A stretch of DNA of 64,000 nucleotides from Heligmosomoides polygyrus polygyrus (lineage: Eukaryota; Nematoda; Chromadorea; Rhabditida; Heligmosomidae): the NCBI GenBank assembly GCA_947396885.1, contig OX377202.1, positions 77,782,643-77,846,642 of the forward strand. The letters are read 5' to 3'. Position numbers and translations under genes: made by a program. Positions 1 through 11,579 of the stretch are shown piece after piece. Below the pieces are notes generated by a model, which had not been told where the DNA came from, did no database searches, and saw only the letters and a list, made by a program, of their open reading frames with translations. The first letter of the stretch is position 1; each line of letters starts with the position of its first letter.

Positions 1-17
1 GCTTAAGTTTCCGTCTC

Positions 18-44
18 GGTGTCGTGGGGGTGGGTCTTGTTCGG
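18..44 (+). other. G-rich segment of the monomer (first copy)
   Basis: The run GTGGGGGTGGG (24-34) is flanked by GG at 18-19 and 43-44 and recurs in nearly every monomer, always on the + strand. Four G tracts of two or more could form a weak two-layer quadruplex; this is inference. The segment is also where the recurrent 6-bp loss falls (TCTCGTCGGGGTGGG form) and where some single-base changes lie (A at 4691 and 7284, C at about 62480). Confidence 0.6.
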
Positions 45-53
45 AAAACTCTC

Positions 54-101
54 AGTCGAAGCAAACAAAAACACTAGTCGCAGGAAACCGATCAAATAGT
101 C
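54..101 (+). repeat. Internal 22-bp subrepeats (AGTC at 54, 76, 98)
   Basis: AGTC occurs three times at exactly 22-bp spacing. The first two 22-mers agree at 14 of 22 positions in the K form, with the shared core AGTCGNAGNAAAC. The third is much weaker. A further AGTCG lies at 157-161. This suggests that part of the monomer arose by duplication of a shorter unit. Confidence 0.6.
67..75 (+). other. Dimorphic K/Y patch (K state shown)
   Basis: Positions 67, 71, 72, 73 and 75 read A,A,C,A,T in K monomers and T,T,A,T,G in Y monomers, so five of nine bases differ inside otherwise nearly invariant sequence. I saw no intermediate form. The K form creates an ACTAGT palindrome that the Y form lacks. 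Each form occurs with several different downstream variants, so the patch has been shuffled relative to its neighbours. Confidence 0.9.
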
Positions 102-130
102 CTCTAGAACACTGCGTCAAACCAAGGACT
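98..130. other. Inverted repeat AGTCCT...AGGACT within monomer
   Basis: Arms of 6 bp (98-103 and 125-130) are separated by 21 bases in the 172-bp form and 22 in the 173-bp form. The loop contains the TCTAGA/TCCAGA site and the CAGACCAAAGG/CAAACCAAGG site, so both common variants change only the loop. The arms are short and this could be chance. Confidence 0.4.
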
Positions 131-159
131 GATGGAGGGTTTGTTTACTCTTCAGGAGT

Positions 160-185
160 CGGTTAAGGTATCGCTTAAGTTTCCG
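160..185. other. Dyad at the monomer junction
   Basis: TTAAG (163-167) and CTTAA (174-178) form 5-bp inverted arms around GTATCG. Outside them CGG (160-162) can pair with CCG (183-185) across a 4-base bulge. The dyad recurs at essentially every monomer boundary. Two copies carry rare changes: loop A to T at 5181, and an arm T to C near 32244. Confidence 0.55.
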
Positions 186-345
186 TCTCGGTGTCGTGGG
201 GGTGGGTCTTGTTCGGAAAACTCTCAGTCGAAGCAAACTAAATATCGAGTCGCAGGAAACCGACCAAATAGTCCTCCAGAACACTGCGTCAGACCAAAGG
301 ACTGATGGAGTGTTCGTTTACTCTTCAGGAGTCGGTTAAGGTATC
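173..345 (+). repeat. Reference monomer, Y form, 173-bp class
   Basis: This monomer has the Y patch (CTAAATATCGAG), ACCGACC, CCTCCAGAAC, CAGACCAAAGG and GTGTTCGT. Y monomers with CCTCCAGAAC and GGTTCGT alternate with K monomers carrying ATCGACC, CCTCTAGAAC and GGTTCAT across long parts of both flanks, which gives a 346-bp dimer background. Confidence 0.97.
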
Positions 346-3300
346 GCTTAAGTTTCCGTCTCGGTGTCGTGGGGGTGGGTCTTGTTCGGAAAACTCTCAG
401 TCGAAGCAAACAAAAACACTAGTCGCAGGAAACCGATCAAATAGTCCTCTAGAACACTGCGTCAAACCAAGGACTGATGGAGGGTTTGTTTACTCTTCAG
501 GAGTCGGTTAAGGTATCGCTTAAGTTTCCGTCCCGGTGTCGTGGGGGTGGGTCTTGTTCGGAAAACTCTCAGTCGAAGCAAACAAAAACACTAGTCGCAG
601 GAAATCGACCAAATAGTCCTCTAGAACACTGCGTCAGACCAAAGGACTGATGGAGGGTTCATTTACTCTTCAGGAGTCGGTTAAGGTATCGCTTAAGTTT
701 CCGTCTCGGTGTCGTGGGGGTGGGTCTTGTTCGGAAAACTCTCAGTCGAAGCAAACTAAATATCGAGTCGCAGGAAACCGACCAAATAGTCCTCCAGAAC
801 ACTGCGTCAGACCGAAGGACTGATGGAGGGTTCGTTTACTCTTCAGGAGTCGGTTAAGGTATCGCTTAAGTTTCCGTCTCGGTGTCGTGGGGGTGGGTCT
901 TGTTCGGAAAACTCTCAGTCGAAGCAAACAAAAACACTAGTCGCAGGAAACCGATCAAATAGTCCTCTAGAACACTGCGTCAAACCAAGGACTGATGGAG
1001 GGTTTGTTTACTCTTCAGGAGTCGGTTAAGGTATCGCTTAAGTTTCCGTCTCGGTGTCGTGGGGGTGGGTCTTGTTCGGAAAACTCTCAGTCGAAGCAAA
1101 CTAAATATCGAGTCGCAGGAAACCGACCAAATAGTCCTCCAGAACACTGCGTCAGACCAAAGGACTGATGGAGGGTTCGTTTACTCTTCAGGAGTCGGTT
1201 AAGGTATCGCTTAAGTTTCCGTCTCGGTGTCGTGGGGGTGGGTCTTGTTCGGAAAACTCTCAGTCGAAGCAAACAAAAACACTAGTCGCAGGAAATCGAC
1301 CAAATAGTCCTCCAAAACACTGCGTCAGACCAAAGGACTGATGGAGGGTTCGTTTACTCTTCAGGAGTCGGTTAAGGTATCGCTTAAGTTTCCGTCTCGG
1401 TGTCGTGGGGGTGGGTCTTGTTCGGAAAACTCTCAGTCGAAGCAAACTAAATATCGAGTCGCAGGAAACCGACCAAATAGTCCTCCAGAACACTGCGTCA
1501 GACCAAAGGACTGATGGAGTGTTCGTTTACTCTTCAGGAGTCGGTTAAGGTATCGCTTAAGTTTCCGTCTCGGTGTCGTGGGGGTGGGTCTTGTTCGGAA
1601 AACTCTCAGTCGAAGCAAACTAAATATCGAGTCGCAGGAAACCGACCAAATAGTCCTCCAGAACACTGCGTCAAACCAAGGACTGATGGAGTGTTCGTTT
1701 ACTCTTCAGGAGTCGGTTAAGGTATCGCTTAAGTTTCCGTCTCGGTGTCGTGGGGGTGGGTCTTGTTCGGAAAACTCTCAGTCGAAGCAAACTAAATATC
1801 GAGTCGCAGGAAACCGACCAAATAGTCCTCCAGAACACTGCGTCAGACCAAAGGACTGATGGAGGGTTCGTTTACTCTTCAGGAGTCGGTTAAGGTATCG
1901 CTTAAGTTTCCGTCTCGGTGTCGTGGGGGTGGGTCTTGTTCGGAAAACTCTCAGTCGAAGCAAACAAAAACACTAGTCGCAGGAAATCGACCAAATAGTC
2001 CTCCAAAACACTGCGTCAGACCAAAGGACTGATGGAGGGTTCGTTTACTCTTCAGGAGTCGGTTAAGGTATCGCTTAAGTTTCCGTCTCGGTGTCGTGGG
2101 GGTGGGTCTTGTTCGGAAAACTCTCAGTCGAAGCAAACTAAATATCGAGTCGCAGGAAACCGACCAAATAGTCCTCTAGAACACTGCGTCAGACCAAAGG
2201 ACTGATGGAGTGTTCGTTTACTCTTCAGGAGTCGGTTAAGGTATCGCTTAAGTTTCCGTCTCGGTGTCGTGGGGGTGGGTCTTGTTCGGAAAACTCTCAG
2301 TCGAAGCAAACAAAAACACTAGTCGCAGGAAACCGATCAAATAGTCCTCTAGAACACTGCGTCAAACCAAGGACTGATGGAGGGTTTGTTTACTCTTCAG
2401 GAGTCGGTTAAGGTATCGCTTAAGTTTCCGTCCCGGTGTCGTGGGGGTGGGTCTTGTTCGGAAAACTCTCAGTCGAAGCAAACAAAAACACTAGTCGCAG
2501 GAAATCGACCAAATAGTCCTCTAGAACACTGCGTCAGACCAAAGGACTGATGGAGGGTTCATTTACTCTTCAGGAGTCGGTTAAGGTATCGCTTAAGTTT
2601 CCGTCTCGGTGTCGTGGGGGTGGGTCTTGTTCGGAAAACTCTCAGTCGAAGCAAACTAAATATCGAGTCGCAGGAAACCGACCAAATAGTCCTCCAGAAC
2701 ACTGCGTCAGACCAAAGGACTGATGGAGGGTTCGTTTACTCTTCAGGAGTCGGTTAAGGTATCGCTTAAGTTTCCGTCTCGGTGTCGTGGGGGTGGGTCT
2801 TGTTCGGAAAACTCTCAGTCGAAGCAAACAAAAACACTAGTCGCAGGAAATCGACCAAATAGTCCTCCAGAACACTGCGTCAGACCAAAGGACTGATGGA
2901 GGGTTCGTTTACTCTTCAGGAGTCGGTTAAGGTATCGCTTAAGTTTCCGTCTCGGTGTCGTGGGGGTGGGTCTTGTTCGGAAAACTCTCAGTCGAAGCAA
3001 ACTAAATATCGAGTCGCAGGAAACCGACCAAATAGTCCTCCAGAACACTGCGTCAGACCAAAGGACTGATGGAGGGTTCGTTTACTCATCAGGAGTCGGT
3101 TAAGGTATCGCTTAAGTTTCCGTCTCGGTGTCGTGGGGGTGGGTCTTGTTCGGAAAACTCTCAGTCGAAGCAAACAAAAACACTAGTCGCAGGAAATCGA
3201 CCAAATAGTCCTCTAGAACACTGCGTCAGACCAAAGGACTGATGGAGGGTTCATTTACTCTTCAGGAGTCGGTTAAGGTATCGCTTAAGTTTCCGTCTCG

Positions 3301-3801
3301 GTGTCGTGGGGGTGGGTCTTGTTCGGAAAACTCTCAGTCGAAGCAAACTAAATATCGAGTCGCAGGAAACCGACCAAATAGTCCTCCAGAACACTGCGTC
3401 AGACCAAAGGACTGATGGAGGGTTCGTTTACTCTTCAGGAGTCGGTTAAGGTATCGCTTAAGTTTCCGTCTCGGTGTCGTGGGGGTGGGTCTTGTTCGGA
3501 AAACTCTCAGTCGAAGCAAACAAAAACACTAGTCGCAGGAAATCGACCAAATAGTCCTCTAGAACACTGCGTCAGACCAAAGGACTGATGGAGGGTTCAT
3601 TTACTCTTCAGGAGTCGGTTAAGGTATCGCTTAAGTTTCCGTCTCGGTGTCGTGGGGGTGGGTCTTGTTCGGAAAACTCTCAGTCGAAGCAAACAAAAAC
3701 ACTAGTCGCAGGAAACCGACCAAATAGTCCTCTAGAACACTGCGTCAGACCAAAGGACTGATGGAGGGTTCATTTACTCTTCAGGAGTCGGTTAAGGTAT
3801 C

Positions 3802-6394
3802 GCTTAAGTTTCCGTCTCGGTGTCGTGGGGGTGGGTCTTGTTCGGAAAACTCTCAGTCGAAGCAAACTAAATATCGAGTCGCAGGAAACCGACCAAATAG
3901 TCCTCCAGAACACTGCGTCAGACCAAAGGACTGATGGAGGGTTCGTTTACTCTTCAGGAGTCGGTTAAGGTATCGCTTAAGTTTCCGTCTCGGTGTCGTG
4001 GGGGTGGGTCTTGTTCGGAAAACTCTCAGTCGAAGCAAACAAAAACACTAGTCGCAGGAAATCGACCAAATAGTCCTCTAGAACACTGCGTCAGACCAAA
4101 GGACTGATGGAGGGTTCATTTACTCTTCAGGAGTCGGTTAAGGTATCGCTTAAGTTTCCGTCTCGGTGTCGTGGGGGTGGGTCTTGTTCGGAAAACTCTC
4201 AGTCGAAGCAAACTAAATATCGAGTCGCAGGAAACCGACCAAATAGTCCTCTAGAACACTGCGTCAGACCAAAGGACTGATGGAGGGTTCGTTTACTCTT
4301 CAGGAGTCGGTTAAGGTATCGCTTAAGTTTCCGTCTCGGTGTCGTGGGGGTGGGTCTTGTTCGGAAAACTCTCAGTCGAAGCAAACAAAAACACTAGTCG
4401 CAGGAAATCGACCAAATAGTCCTCTAGAACACTGCGTCAGACCAAAGGACTGATGGAGGGTTCGTTTACTCTTCAGGAGTCGGTTAAGGTATCGCTTAAG
4501 TTTCCGTCTCGGTGTCGTGGGGGTGGGTCTTGTTCGGAAAACTCTCAGTCGAAGCAAACAAAAACACTAGTCGCAGGAAACCGATCAAATAGTCCTCTAG
4601 AACACTGCGTCAAACCAAGGACTGATGGAGGGTTCGTTTACTCTTCAGGAGTCGGTTAAGGTATCGCTTAAGTTTCCGTCTCGGTGTCGTAGGGGTGGGT
4701 CTTGTTCGGAAAACTCTCAGTCGAAGCAAACAAAAACACTAGTCGCAGGAAATCGACCAAATAGTCCTCCAGAACACTGCGTCAGACCAAAGGACTGATG
4801 GAGTGTTCGTTTACTCTTCAGGAGTCGGTTAAGGTATCGCTTAAGTTTCCGTCTCGGTGTCGTGGGGGTGGGTCTTGTTCGGAAAACTCTCAGTCGAAGC
4901 AAACTAAATATCGAGTCGCAGGAAACCGATCAAATAGTCCTCTAGAACACTGCGTCAAACCAAGGACTGATGGAGGGTTTGTTTACTCTTCAGGAGTCGG
5001 TTAAGGTATCGCTTAAGTTTCCGTCTCGGTGTCGTGGGGGTGGGTCTTGTTCGGAAAACTCTCAGTCGAAGCAAACAAAAACACTAGTCGCAGGAAACCG
5101 ACCAAATAGTCCTCTAGAACACTGCGTCAGACCAAAGGACTGATGGAGTGTTCGTTTACTCTTCAGGATTCGGTTAAGGTTTCGCTTAAGTTTCCGTCTC
5201 GGTGTCGTGGGGGTGGGTCTTGTTCGGAAAACTCTCAGTCGAAGCAAACTAAATATCGAGTCGCAGGAAACCGACCAAATAGTCCTCTAGAACACTGCGT
5301 CAGACCAAAGGACTGATGGAGTGTTCGTTTACTCTTCAGGAGTCGGTTAAGGTATCGCTTAAGTTTCCGTCTCGGTGTCGTGGGGGTGGGTCTTGTTCGG
5401 AAAACTCTCAGTCGAAGCAAACTAAATATCGAGTCGCAGGAAACCGACCAAATAGTCCTCCAGAACACTGCGTCAGACCAAAGGACTGATGGAGGGTTCG
5501 TTTACTCTTCAGGAGTCGGTTAAGGTATCGCTTAAGTTTCCGTCTCGGTGTCGTGGGGGTGGGTCTTGTTCGGAAAACTCTCAGTCGAAGCAAACAAAAA
5601 CACTAGTCGCAGGAAACCGACCAAATAGTCCTCTAGAACACTGCGTCAGACCAAAGGACTGATGGAGGGTTCATTTACTCTTCAGGAGTCGGTTAAGGTA
5701 TCGCTTAAGTTTCCGTCTCGGTGTCGTGGGGGTGGGTCTTGTTCGGAAAACTCTCAGTCGAAGCAAACTAAATATCGAGTCGCAGGAAACCGACCAAATA
5801 GTCCTCTAGAACACTGCGTCAGACCAAAGGACTGATGGAGTGTTCGTTTACTCTTCAGGAGTCGGTTAAGGTATCGCTTAAGTTTCCGTCTCGGTGTCGT
5901 GGGGGTGGGTCTTGTTCGGAAAACTCTCAGTCGAAGCAAACAAAAACACTAGTCGCAGGAAATCGACCAAATAGTCCTCTAGAACACTGCGTCAGACCAA
6001 AGGACTGATGGAGGGTTCATTTACTCTTCAGGAGTCGGTTAAGGTATCGCTTAAGTTTCCGTCTCGGTGTCGTGGGGGTGGGTCTTGTTCGGAAAACTCT
6101 CAGTCGAAGCAAACTAAATATCGAGTCGCAGGAAACCGACCAAATAGTCCTCCAGAACACTGCGTCAGACCAAAGGACTGATGGAGGGTTCGTTTACTCT
6201 TCAGGAGTCGGTTAAGGTATCGCTTAAGTTTCCGTCTCGGTGTCGTGGGGGTGGGTCTTGTTCGGAAAACTCTCAGTCGAAGCAAACAAAAACACTAGTC
6301 GCAGGAAATCGACCAAATAGTCCTCTAGAACACTGCGTCAGACCAAAGGACTGATGGAGGGTTCATTTACTCTTCAGGAGTCGGTTAAGGTATC
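3802..6394 (+). repeat. 15-monomer higher-order repeat, copy 1 (2,593 bp)
   Basis: Fifteen monomers, two of them of the 172-bp class, whose order of variants is repeated exactly at an offset of 2,593 bp. The match at this offset begins just after 3716 and continues to about 6630, so it slightly exceeds one unit. Both copies share a rare G to A at 4691/7284. Copy 1 alone has T at 5181. I noticed no other difference. Confidence 0.88.
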
Positions 6395-8987
6395 GCTTAA
6401 GTTTCCGTCTCGGTGTCGTGGGGGTGGGTCTTGTTCGGAAAACTCTCAGTCGAAGCAAACTAAATATCGAGTCGCAGGAAACCGACCAAATAGTCCTCCA
6501 GAACACTGCGTCAGACCAAAGGACTGATGGAGGGTTCGTTTACTCTTCAGGAGTCGGTTAAGGTATCGCTTAAGTTTCCGTCTCGGTGTCGTGGGGGTGG
6601 GTCTTGTTCGGAAAACTCTCAGTCGAAGCAAACAAAAACACTAGTCGCAGGAAATCGACCAAATAGTCCTCTAGAACACTGCGTCAGACCAAAGGACTGA
6701 TGGAGGGTTCATTTACTCTTCAGGAGTCGGTTAAGGTATCGCTTAAGTTTCCGTCTCGGTGTCGTGGGGGTGGGTCTTGTTCGGAAAACTCTCAGTCGAA
6801 GCAAACTAAATATCGAGTCGCAGGAAACCGACCAAATAGTCCTCTAGAACACTGCGTCAGACCAAAGGACTGATGGAGGGTTCGTTTACTCTTCAGGAGT
6901 CGGTTAAGGTATCGCTTAAGTTTCCGTCTCGGTGTCGTGGGGGTGGGTCTTGTTCGGAAAACTCTCAGTCGAAGCAAACAAAAACACTAGTCGCAGGAAA
7001 TCGACCAAATAGTCCTCTAGAACACTGCGTCAGACCAAAGGACTGATGGAGGGTTCGTTTACTCTTCAGGAGTCGGTTAAGGTATCGCTTAAGTTTCCGT
7101 CTCGGTGTCGTGGGGGTGGGTCTTGTTCGGAAAACTCTCAGTCGAAGCAAACAAAAACACTAGTCGCAGGAAACCGATCAAATAGTCCTCTAGAACACTG
7201 CGTCAAACCAAGGACTGATGGAGGGTTCGTTTACTCTTCAGGAGTCGGTTAAGGTATCGCTTAAGTTTCCGTCTCGGTGTCGTAGGGGTGGGTCTTGTTC
7301 GGAAAACTCTCAGTCGAAGCAAACAAAAACACTAGTCGCAGGAAATCGACCAAATAGTCCTCCAGAACACTGCGTCAGACCAAAGGACTGATGGAGTGTT
7401 CGTTTACTCTTCAGGAGTCGGTTAAGGTATCGCTTAAGTTTCCGTCTCGGTGTCGTGGGGGTGGGTCTTGTTCGGAAAACTCTCAGTCGAAGCAAACTAA
7501 ATATCGAGTCGCAGGAAACCGATCAAATAGTCCTCTAGAACACTGCGTCAAACCAAGGACTGATGGAGGGTTTGTTTACTCTTCAGGAGTCGGTTAAGGT
7601 ATCGCTTAAGTTTCCGTCTCGGTGTCGTGGGGGTGGGTCTTGTTCGGAAAACTCTCAGTCGAAGCAAACAAAAACACTAGTCGCAGGAAACCGACCAAAT
7701 AGTCCTCTAGAACACTGCGTCAGACCAAAGGACTGATGGAGTGTTCGTTTACTCTTCAGGATTCGGTTAAGGTATCGCTTAAGTTTCCGTCTCGGTGTCG
7801 TGGGGGTGGGTCTTGTTCGGAAAACTCTCAGTCGAAGCAAACTAAATATCGAGTCGCAGGAAACCGACCAAATAGTCCTCTAGAACACTGCGTCAGACCA
7901 AAGGACTGATGGAGTGTTCGTTTACTCTTCAGGAGTCGGTTAAGGTATCGCTTAAGTTTCCGTCTCGGTGTCGTGGGGGTGGGTCTTGTTCGGAAAACTC
8001 TCAGTCGAAGCAAACTAAATATCGAGTCGCAGGAAACCGACCAAATAGTCCTCCAGAACACTGCGTCAGACCAAAGGACTGATGGAGGGTTCGTTTACTC
8101 TTCAGGAGTCGGTTAAGGTATCGCTTAAGTTTCCGTCTCGGTGTCGTGGGGGTGGGTCTTGTTCGGAAAACTCTCAGTCGAAGCAAACAAAAACACTAGT
8201 CGCAGGAAACCGACCAAATAGTCCTCTAGAACACTGCGTCAGACCAAAGGACTGATGGAGGGTTCATTTACTCTTCAGGAGTCGGTTAAGGTATCGCTTA
8301 AGTTTCCGTCTCGGTGTCGTGGGGGTGGGTCTTGTTCGGAAAACTCTCAGTCGAAGCAAACTAAATATCGAGTCGCAGGAAACCGACCAAATAGTCCTCT
8401 AGAACACTGCGTCAGACCAAAGGACTGATGGAGTGTTCGTTTACTCTTCAGGAGTCGGTTAAGGTATCGCTTAAGTTTCCGTCTCGGTGTCGTGGGGGTG
8501 GGTCTTGTTCGGAAAACTCTCAGTCGAAGCAAACAAAAACACTAGTCGCAGGAAATCGACCAAATAGTCCTCTAGAACACTGCGTCAGACCAAAGGACTG
8601 ATGGAGGGTTCATTTACTCTTCAGGAGTCGGTTAAGGTATCGCTTAAGTTTCCGTCTCGGTGTCGTGGGGGTGGGTCTTGTTCGGAAAACTCTCAGTCGA
8701 AGCAAACTAAATATCGAGTCGCAGGAAACCGACCAAATAGTCCTCCAGAACACTGCGTCAGACCAAAGGACTGATGGAGGGTTCGTTTACTCTTCAGGAG
8801 TCGGTTAAGGTATCGCTTAAGTTTCCGTCTCGGTGTCGTGGGGGTGGGTCTTGTTCGGAAAACTCTCAGTCGAAGCAAACAAAAACACTAGTCGCAGGAA
8901 ATCGACCAAATAGTCCTCTAGAACACTGCGTCAGACCAAAGGACTGATGGAGGGTTCATTTACTCTTCAGGAGTCGGTTAAGGTATC
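6395..8987 (+). repeat. 15-monomer higher-order repeat, copy 2 (2,593 bp)
   Basis: Directly abuts copy 1 with the same monomer order, including the rare A at 7284. The agreement runs to about 9223 and ends where the next monomer is Y instead of K. Confidence 0.88.
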
Positions 8988-9333
8988 GCTTAAGTTTCCG
9001 TCTCGGTGTCGTGGGGGTGGGTCTTGTTCGGAAAACTCTCAGTCGAAGCAAACTAAATATCGAGTCGCAGGAAACCGACCAAATAGTCCTCCAGAACACT
9101 GCGTCAGACCAAAGGACTGATGGAGGGTTCGTTTACTCTTCAGGAGTCGGTTAAGGTATCGCTTAAGTTTCCGTCTCGGTGTCGTGGGGGTGGGTCTTGT
9201 TCGGAAAACTCTCAGTCGAAGCAAACTAAATATCGAGTCGCAGGAAACCGACCAAATAGTCCTCCAGAACACTGCGTCAGACCAAAGGACTGATGGAGGG
9301 TTCGTTTACTCTTCAGGAGTCGGTTAAGGTATC

Positions 9334-11407
9334 GCTTAAGTTTCCGTCTCGGTGTCGTGGGGGTGGGTCTTGTTCGGAAAACTCTCAGTCGAAGCAAACA
9401 AAAACACTAGTCGCAGGAAATCGACCAAATAGTCCTCTAGAACACTGCGTCAGACCAAAGGACTGATGGAGGGTTCATTTACTCTTCAGGAGTCGGTTAA
9501 GGTATCGCTTAAGTTTCCGTCTCGGTGTCGTGGGGGTGGGTCTTGTTCGGAAAACTCTCAGTCGAAGCAAACTAAATATCGAGTCGCAGGAAACCGACCA
9601 AATAGTCCTCCAGAACACTGCGTCAGACCAAAGGACTGATGGAGGGTTCGTTTACTCTTCAGGAGTCGGTTAAGGTATCGCTTAAGTTTCCGTCTCGGTG
9701 TCGTGGGGGTGGGTCTTGTTCGGAAAACTCTCAGTCGAAGCAAACAAAAACACTAGTCGCAGGAAACCGACCAAATAGTCCTCTAGAACACTGCGTCAGA
9801 CCAAAGGACTGATGGAGGGTTCATTTACTCTTCAGGAGTCGGTTAAGGTATCGCTTAAGTTTCCGTCTCGGTGTCGTGGGGGTGGGTCTTGTTCGGAAAA
9901 CTCTCAGTCGAAGCAAACTAAATATCGAGTCGCAGGAAACCGACCAAATAGTCCTCCAGAACACTGCGTCAGACCAAAGGACTGATGGAGGGTTCGTTTA
10001 CTCTTCAGGAGTCGGTTAAGGTATCGCTTAAGTTTCCGTCTCGGTGTCGTGGGGGTGGGTCTTGTTCGGAAAACTCTCAGTCGAAGCAAACAAAAACACT
10101 AGTCGCAGGAAATCGACCAAATAGTCCTCTAGAACACTGCGTCAGACCAAAGGACTGATGGAGGGTTCATTTACTCTTCAGGAGTCGGTTAAGGTATCGC
10201 TTAAGTTTCCGTCTCGGTGTCGTGGGGGTGGGTCTTGTTCGGAAAACTCTCAGTCGAAGCAAACTAAATATCGAGTCGCAGGAAACCGACCAAATAGTCC
10301 TCTAGAACACTGCGTCAGACCAAAGGACTGATGGAGGGTTCGTTTACTCTTCAGGAGTCGGTTAAGGTATCGCTTAAGTTTCCGTCTCGGTGTCGTGGGG
10401 GTGGGTCTTGTTCGGAAAACTCTCAGTCGAAGCAAACAAAAACACTAGTCGCAGGAAATCGACCAAATAGTCCTCTAGAACACTGCGTCAGACCAAAGGA
10501 CTGATGGAGGGTTCGTTTACTCTTCAGGAGTCGGTTAAGGTATCGCTTAAGTTTCCGTCTCGGTGTCGTGGGGGTGGGTCTTGTTCGGAAAACTCTCAGT
10601 CGAAGCAAACAAAAACACTAGTCGCAGGAAACCGATCAAATAGTCCTCTAGAACACTGCGTCAAACCAAGGACTGATGGAGGGTTCGTTTACTCTTCAGG
10701 AGTCGGTTAAGGTATCGCTTAAGTTTCCGTCTCGGTGTCGTGGGGGTGGGTCTTGTTCGGAAAACTCTCAGTCGAAGCAAACAAAAACACTAGTCGCAGG
10801 AAATCGACCAAATAGTCCTCCAGAACACTGCGTCAGACCAAAGGACTGATGGAGTGTTCGTTTACTCTTCAGGAGTCGGTTAAGGTATCGCTTAAGTTTC
10901 CGTCTCGGTGTCGTGGGGGTGGGTCTTGTTCGGAAAACTCTCAGTCGAAGCAAACTAAATATCGAGTCGCAGGAAACCGATCAAATAGTCCTCTAGAACA
11001 CTGCGTCAAACCAAGGACTGATGGAGGGTTTGTTTACTCTTCAGGAGTCGGTTAAGGTATCGCTTAAGTTTCCGTCTCGGTGTCGTGGGGGTGGGTCTTG
11101 TTCGGAAAACTCTCAGTCGAAGCAAACAAAAACACTAGTCGCAGGAAACCGACCAAATAGTCCTCTAGAACACTGCGTCAGACCAAAGGACTGATGGAGT
11201 GTTCGTTTACTCTTCAGGATTCGGTTAAGGTATCGCTTAAGTTTCCGTCTCGGTGTCGTGGGGGTGGGTCTTGTTCGGAAAACTCTCAGTCGAAGCAAAC
11301 TAAATATCGAGTCGCAGGAAACCGACCAAATAGTCCTCTAGAACACTGCGTCAGACCAAAGGACTGATGGAGTGTTCGTTTACTCTTCAGGAGTCGGTTA
11401 AGGTATC
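9334..11407 (+). repeat. Partial third copy of the 15-monomer repeat
   Basis: Matches 5876-7949 at an offset of 3,458 bp (20 monomers). Scattered differences include ACCGACC instead of ATCGACC in the monomer at 9680 and G instead of the rare A at 10742. The five extra monomers relative to a clean third copy lie before it and are of the simple Y-K dimer type. The stretch 10.5-11.6 kb also matches 25.3-26.4 kb at an offset of 14,816 bp. Confidence 0.8.
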
Positions 11408-11579
11408 GCTTAAGTTTCCGTCTCGGTGTCGTGGGGGTGGGTCTTGTTCGGAAAACTCTCAGTCGAAGCAAACAAAAACACTAGTCGCAGGAAACCGATC
11501 AAATAGTCCTCTAGAACACTGCGTCAAACCAAGGACTGATGGAGGGTTTGTTTACTCTTCAGGAGTCGGTTAAGGTATC

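Larger units (their letters stand above)
1..172 (+). repeat. Reference monomer, K form, 172-bp class
   Basis: This monomer has the K patch (CAAAAACACTAG), ACCGATC, CCTCTAGAAC, CAAACCAAGG with one A fewer than the 173-bp class, and GGTTTGT. These five states usually travel together, so the 172-bp length marks a haplotype. Hand count gives 46 G and 36 C (47.7% GC). It has 10 CpG against about 9.6 expected from base composition. Confidence 0.97.
1..3801 (+). repeat. Left-flank monomers without regular higher-order unit
   Basis: About 22 monomers, mostly Y and K in alternation. A three-monomer motif (172-bp K, TCCCGG K with GGTTCAT, then Y) occurs at 346 and again at 2246, 1,900 bp apart. K monomers with CCTCCAAAAC start at 1209 and 1900. 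The monomer at 1555 is unusual: Y with CCTCCAGAAC, then the 172-bp CAAACCAAGG state, then GTGTTCGT. Bases from 2852 onward match 52340 onward. Confidence 0.85.

Noticed and set aside
66..77. TAAATAT in Y monomers as a TATA box
   Set aside because: It is present in roughly half of about 370 monomers with no associated gene or initiation context. AT-rich chance is sufficient.
161..168. GGTTAAGG as a telomere-like repeat
   Set aside because: It occurs once per 173 bp and is not in tandem, and it does not match a common telomere repeat.
224..409. Arg-rich 61-77-codon open frames on the minus strand, recurring every one to three monomers
   Set aside because: They are the same satellite sequence read repeatedly, ending at the TAG or TAA-type stops fixed in the monomer. 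173 is not a multiple of 3, so no frame can stay open across units. No upstream signals or independent codon constraint are visible.
1578..1859. 93-codon plus-strand open frame
   Set aside because: Same cause: the Y monomer at 1555 carries the one-A loss, which joins two frames. Not a gene.
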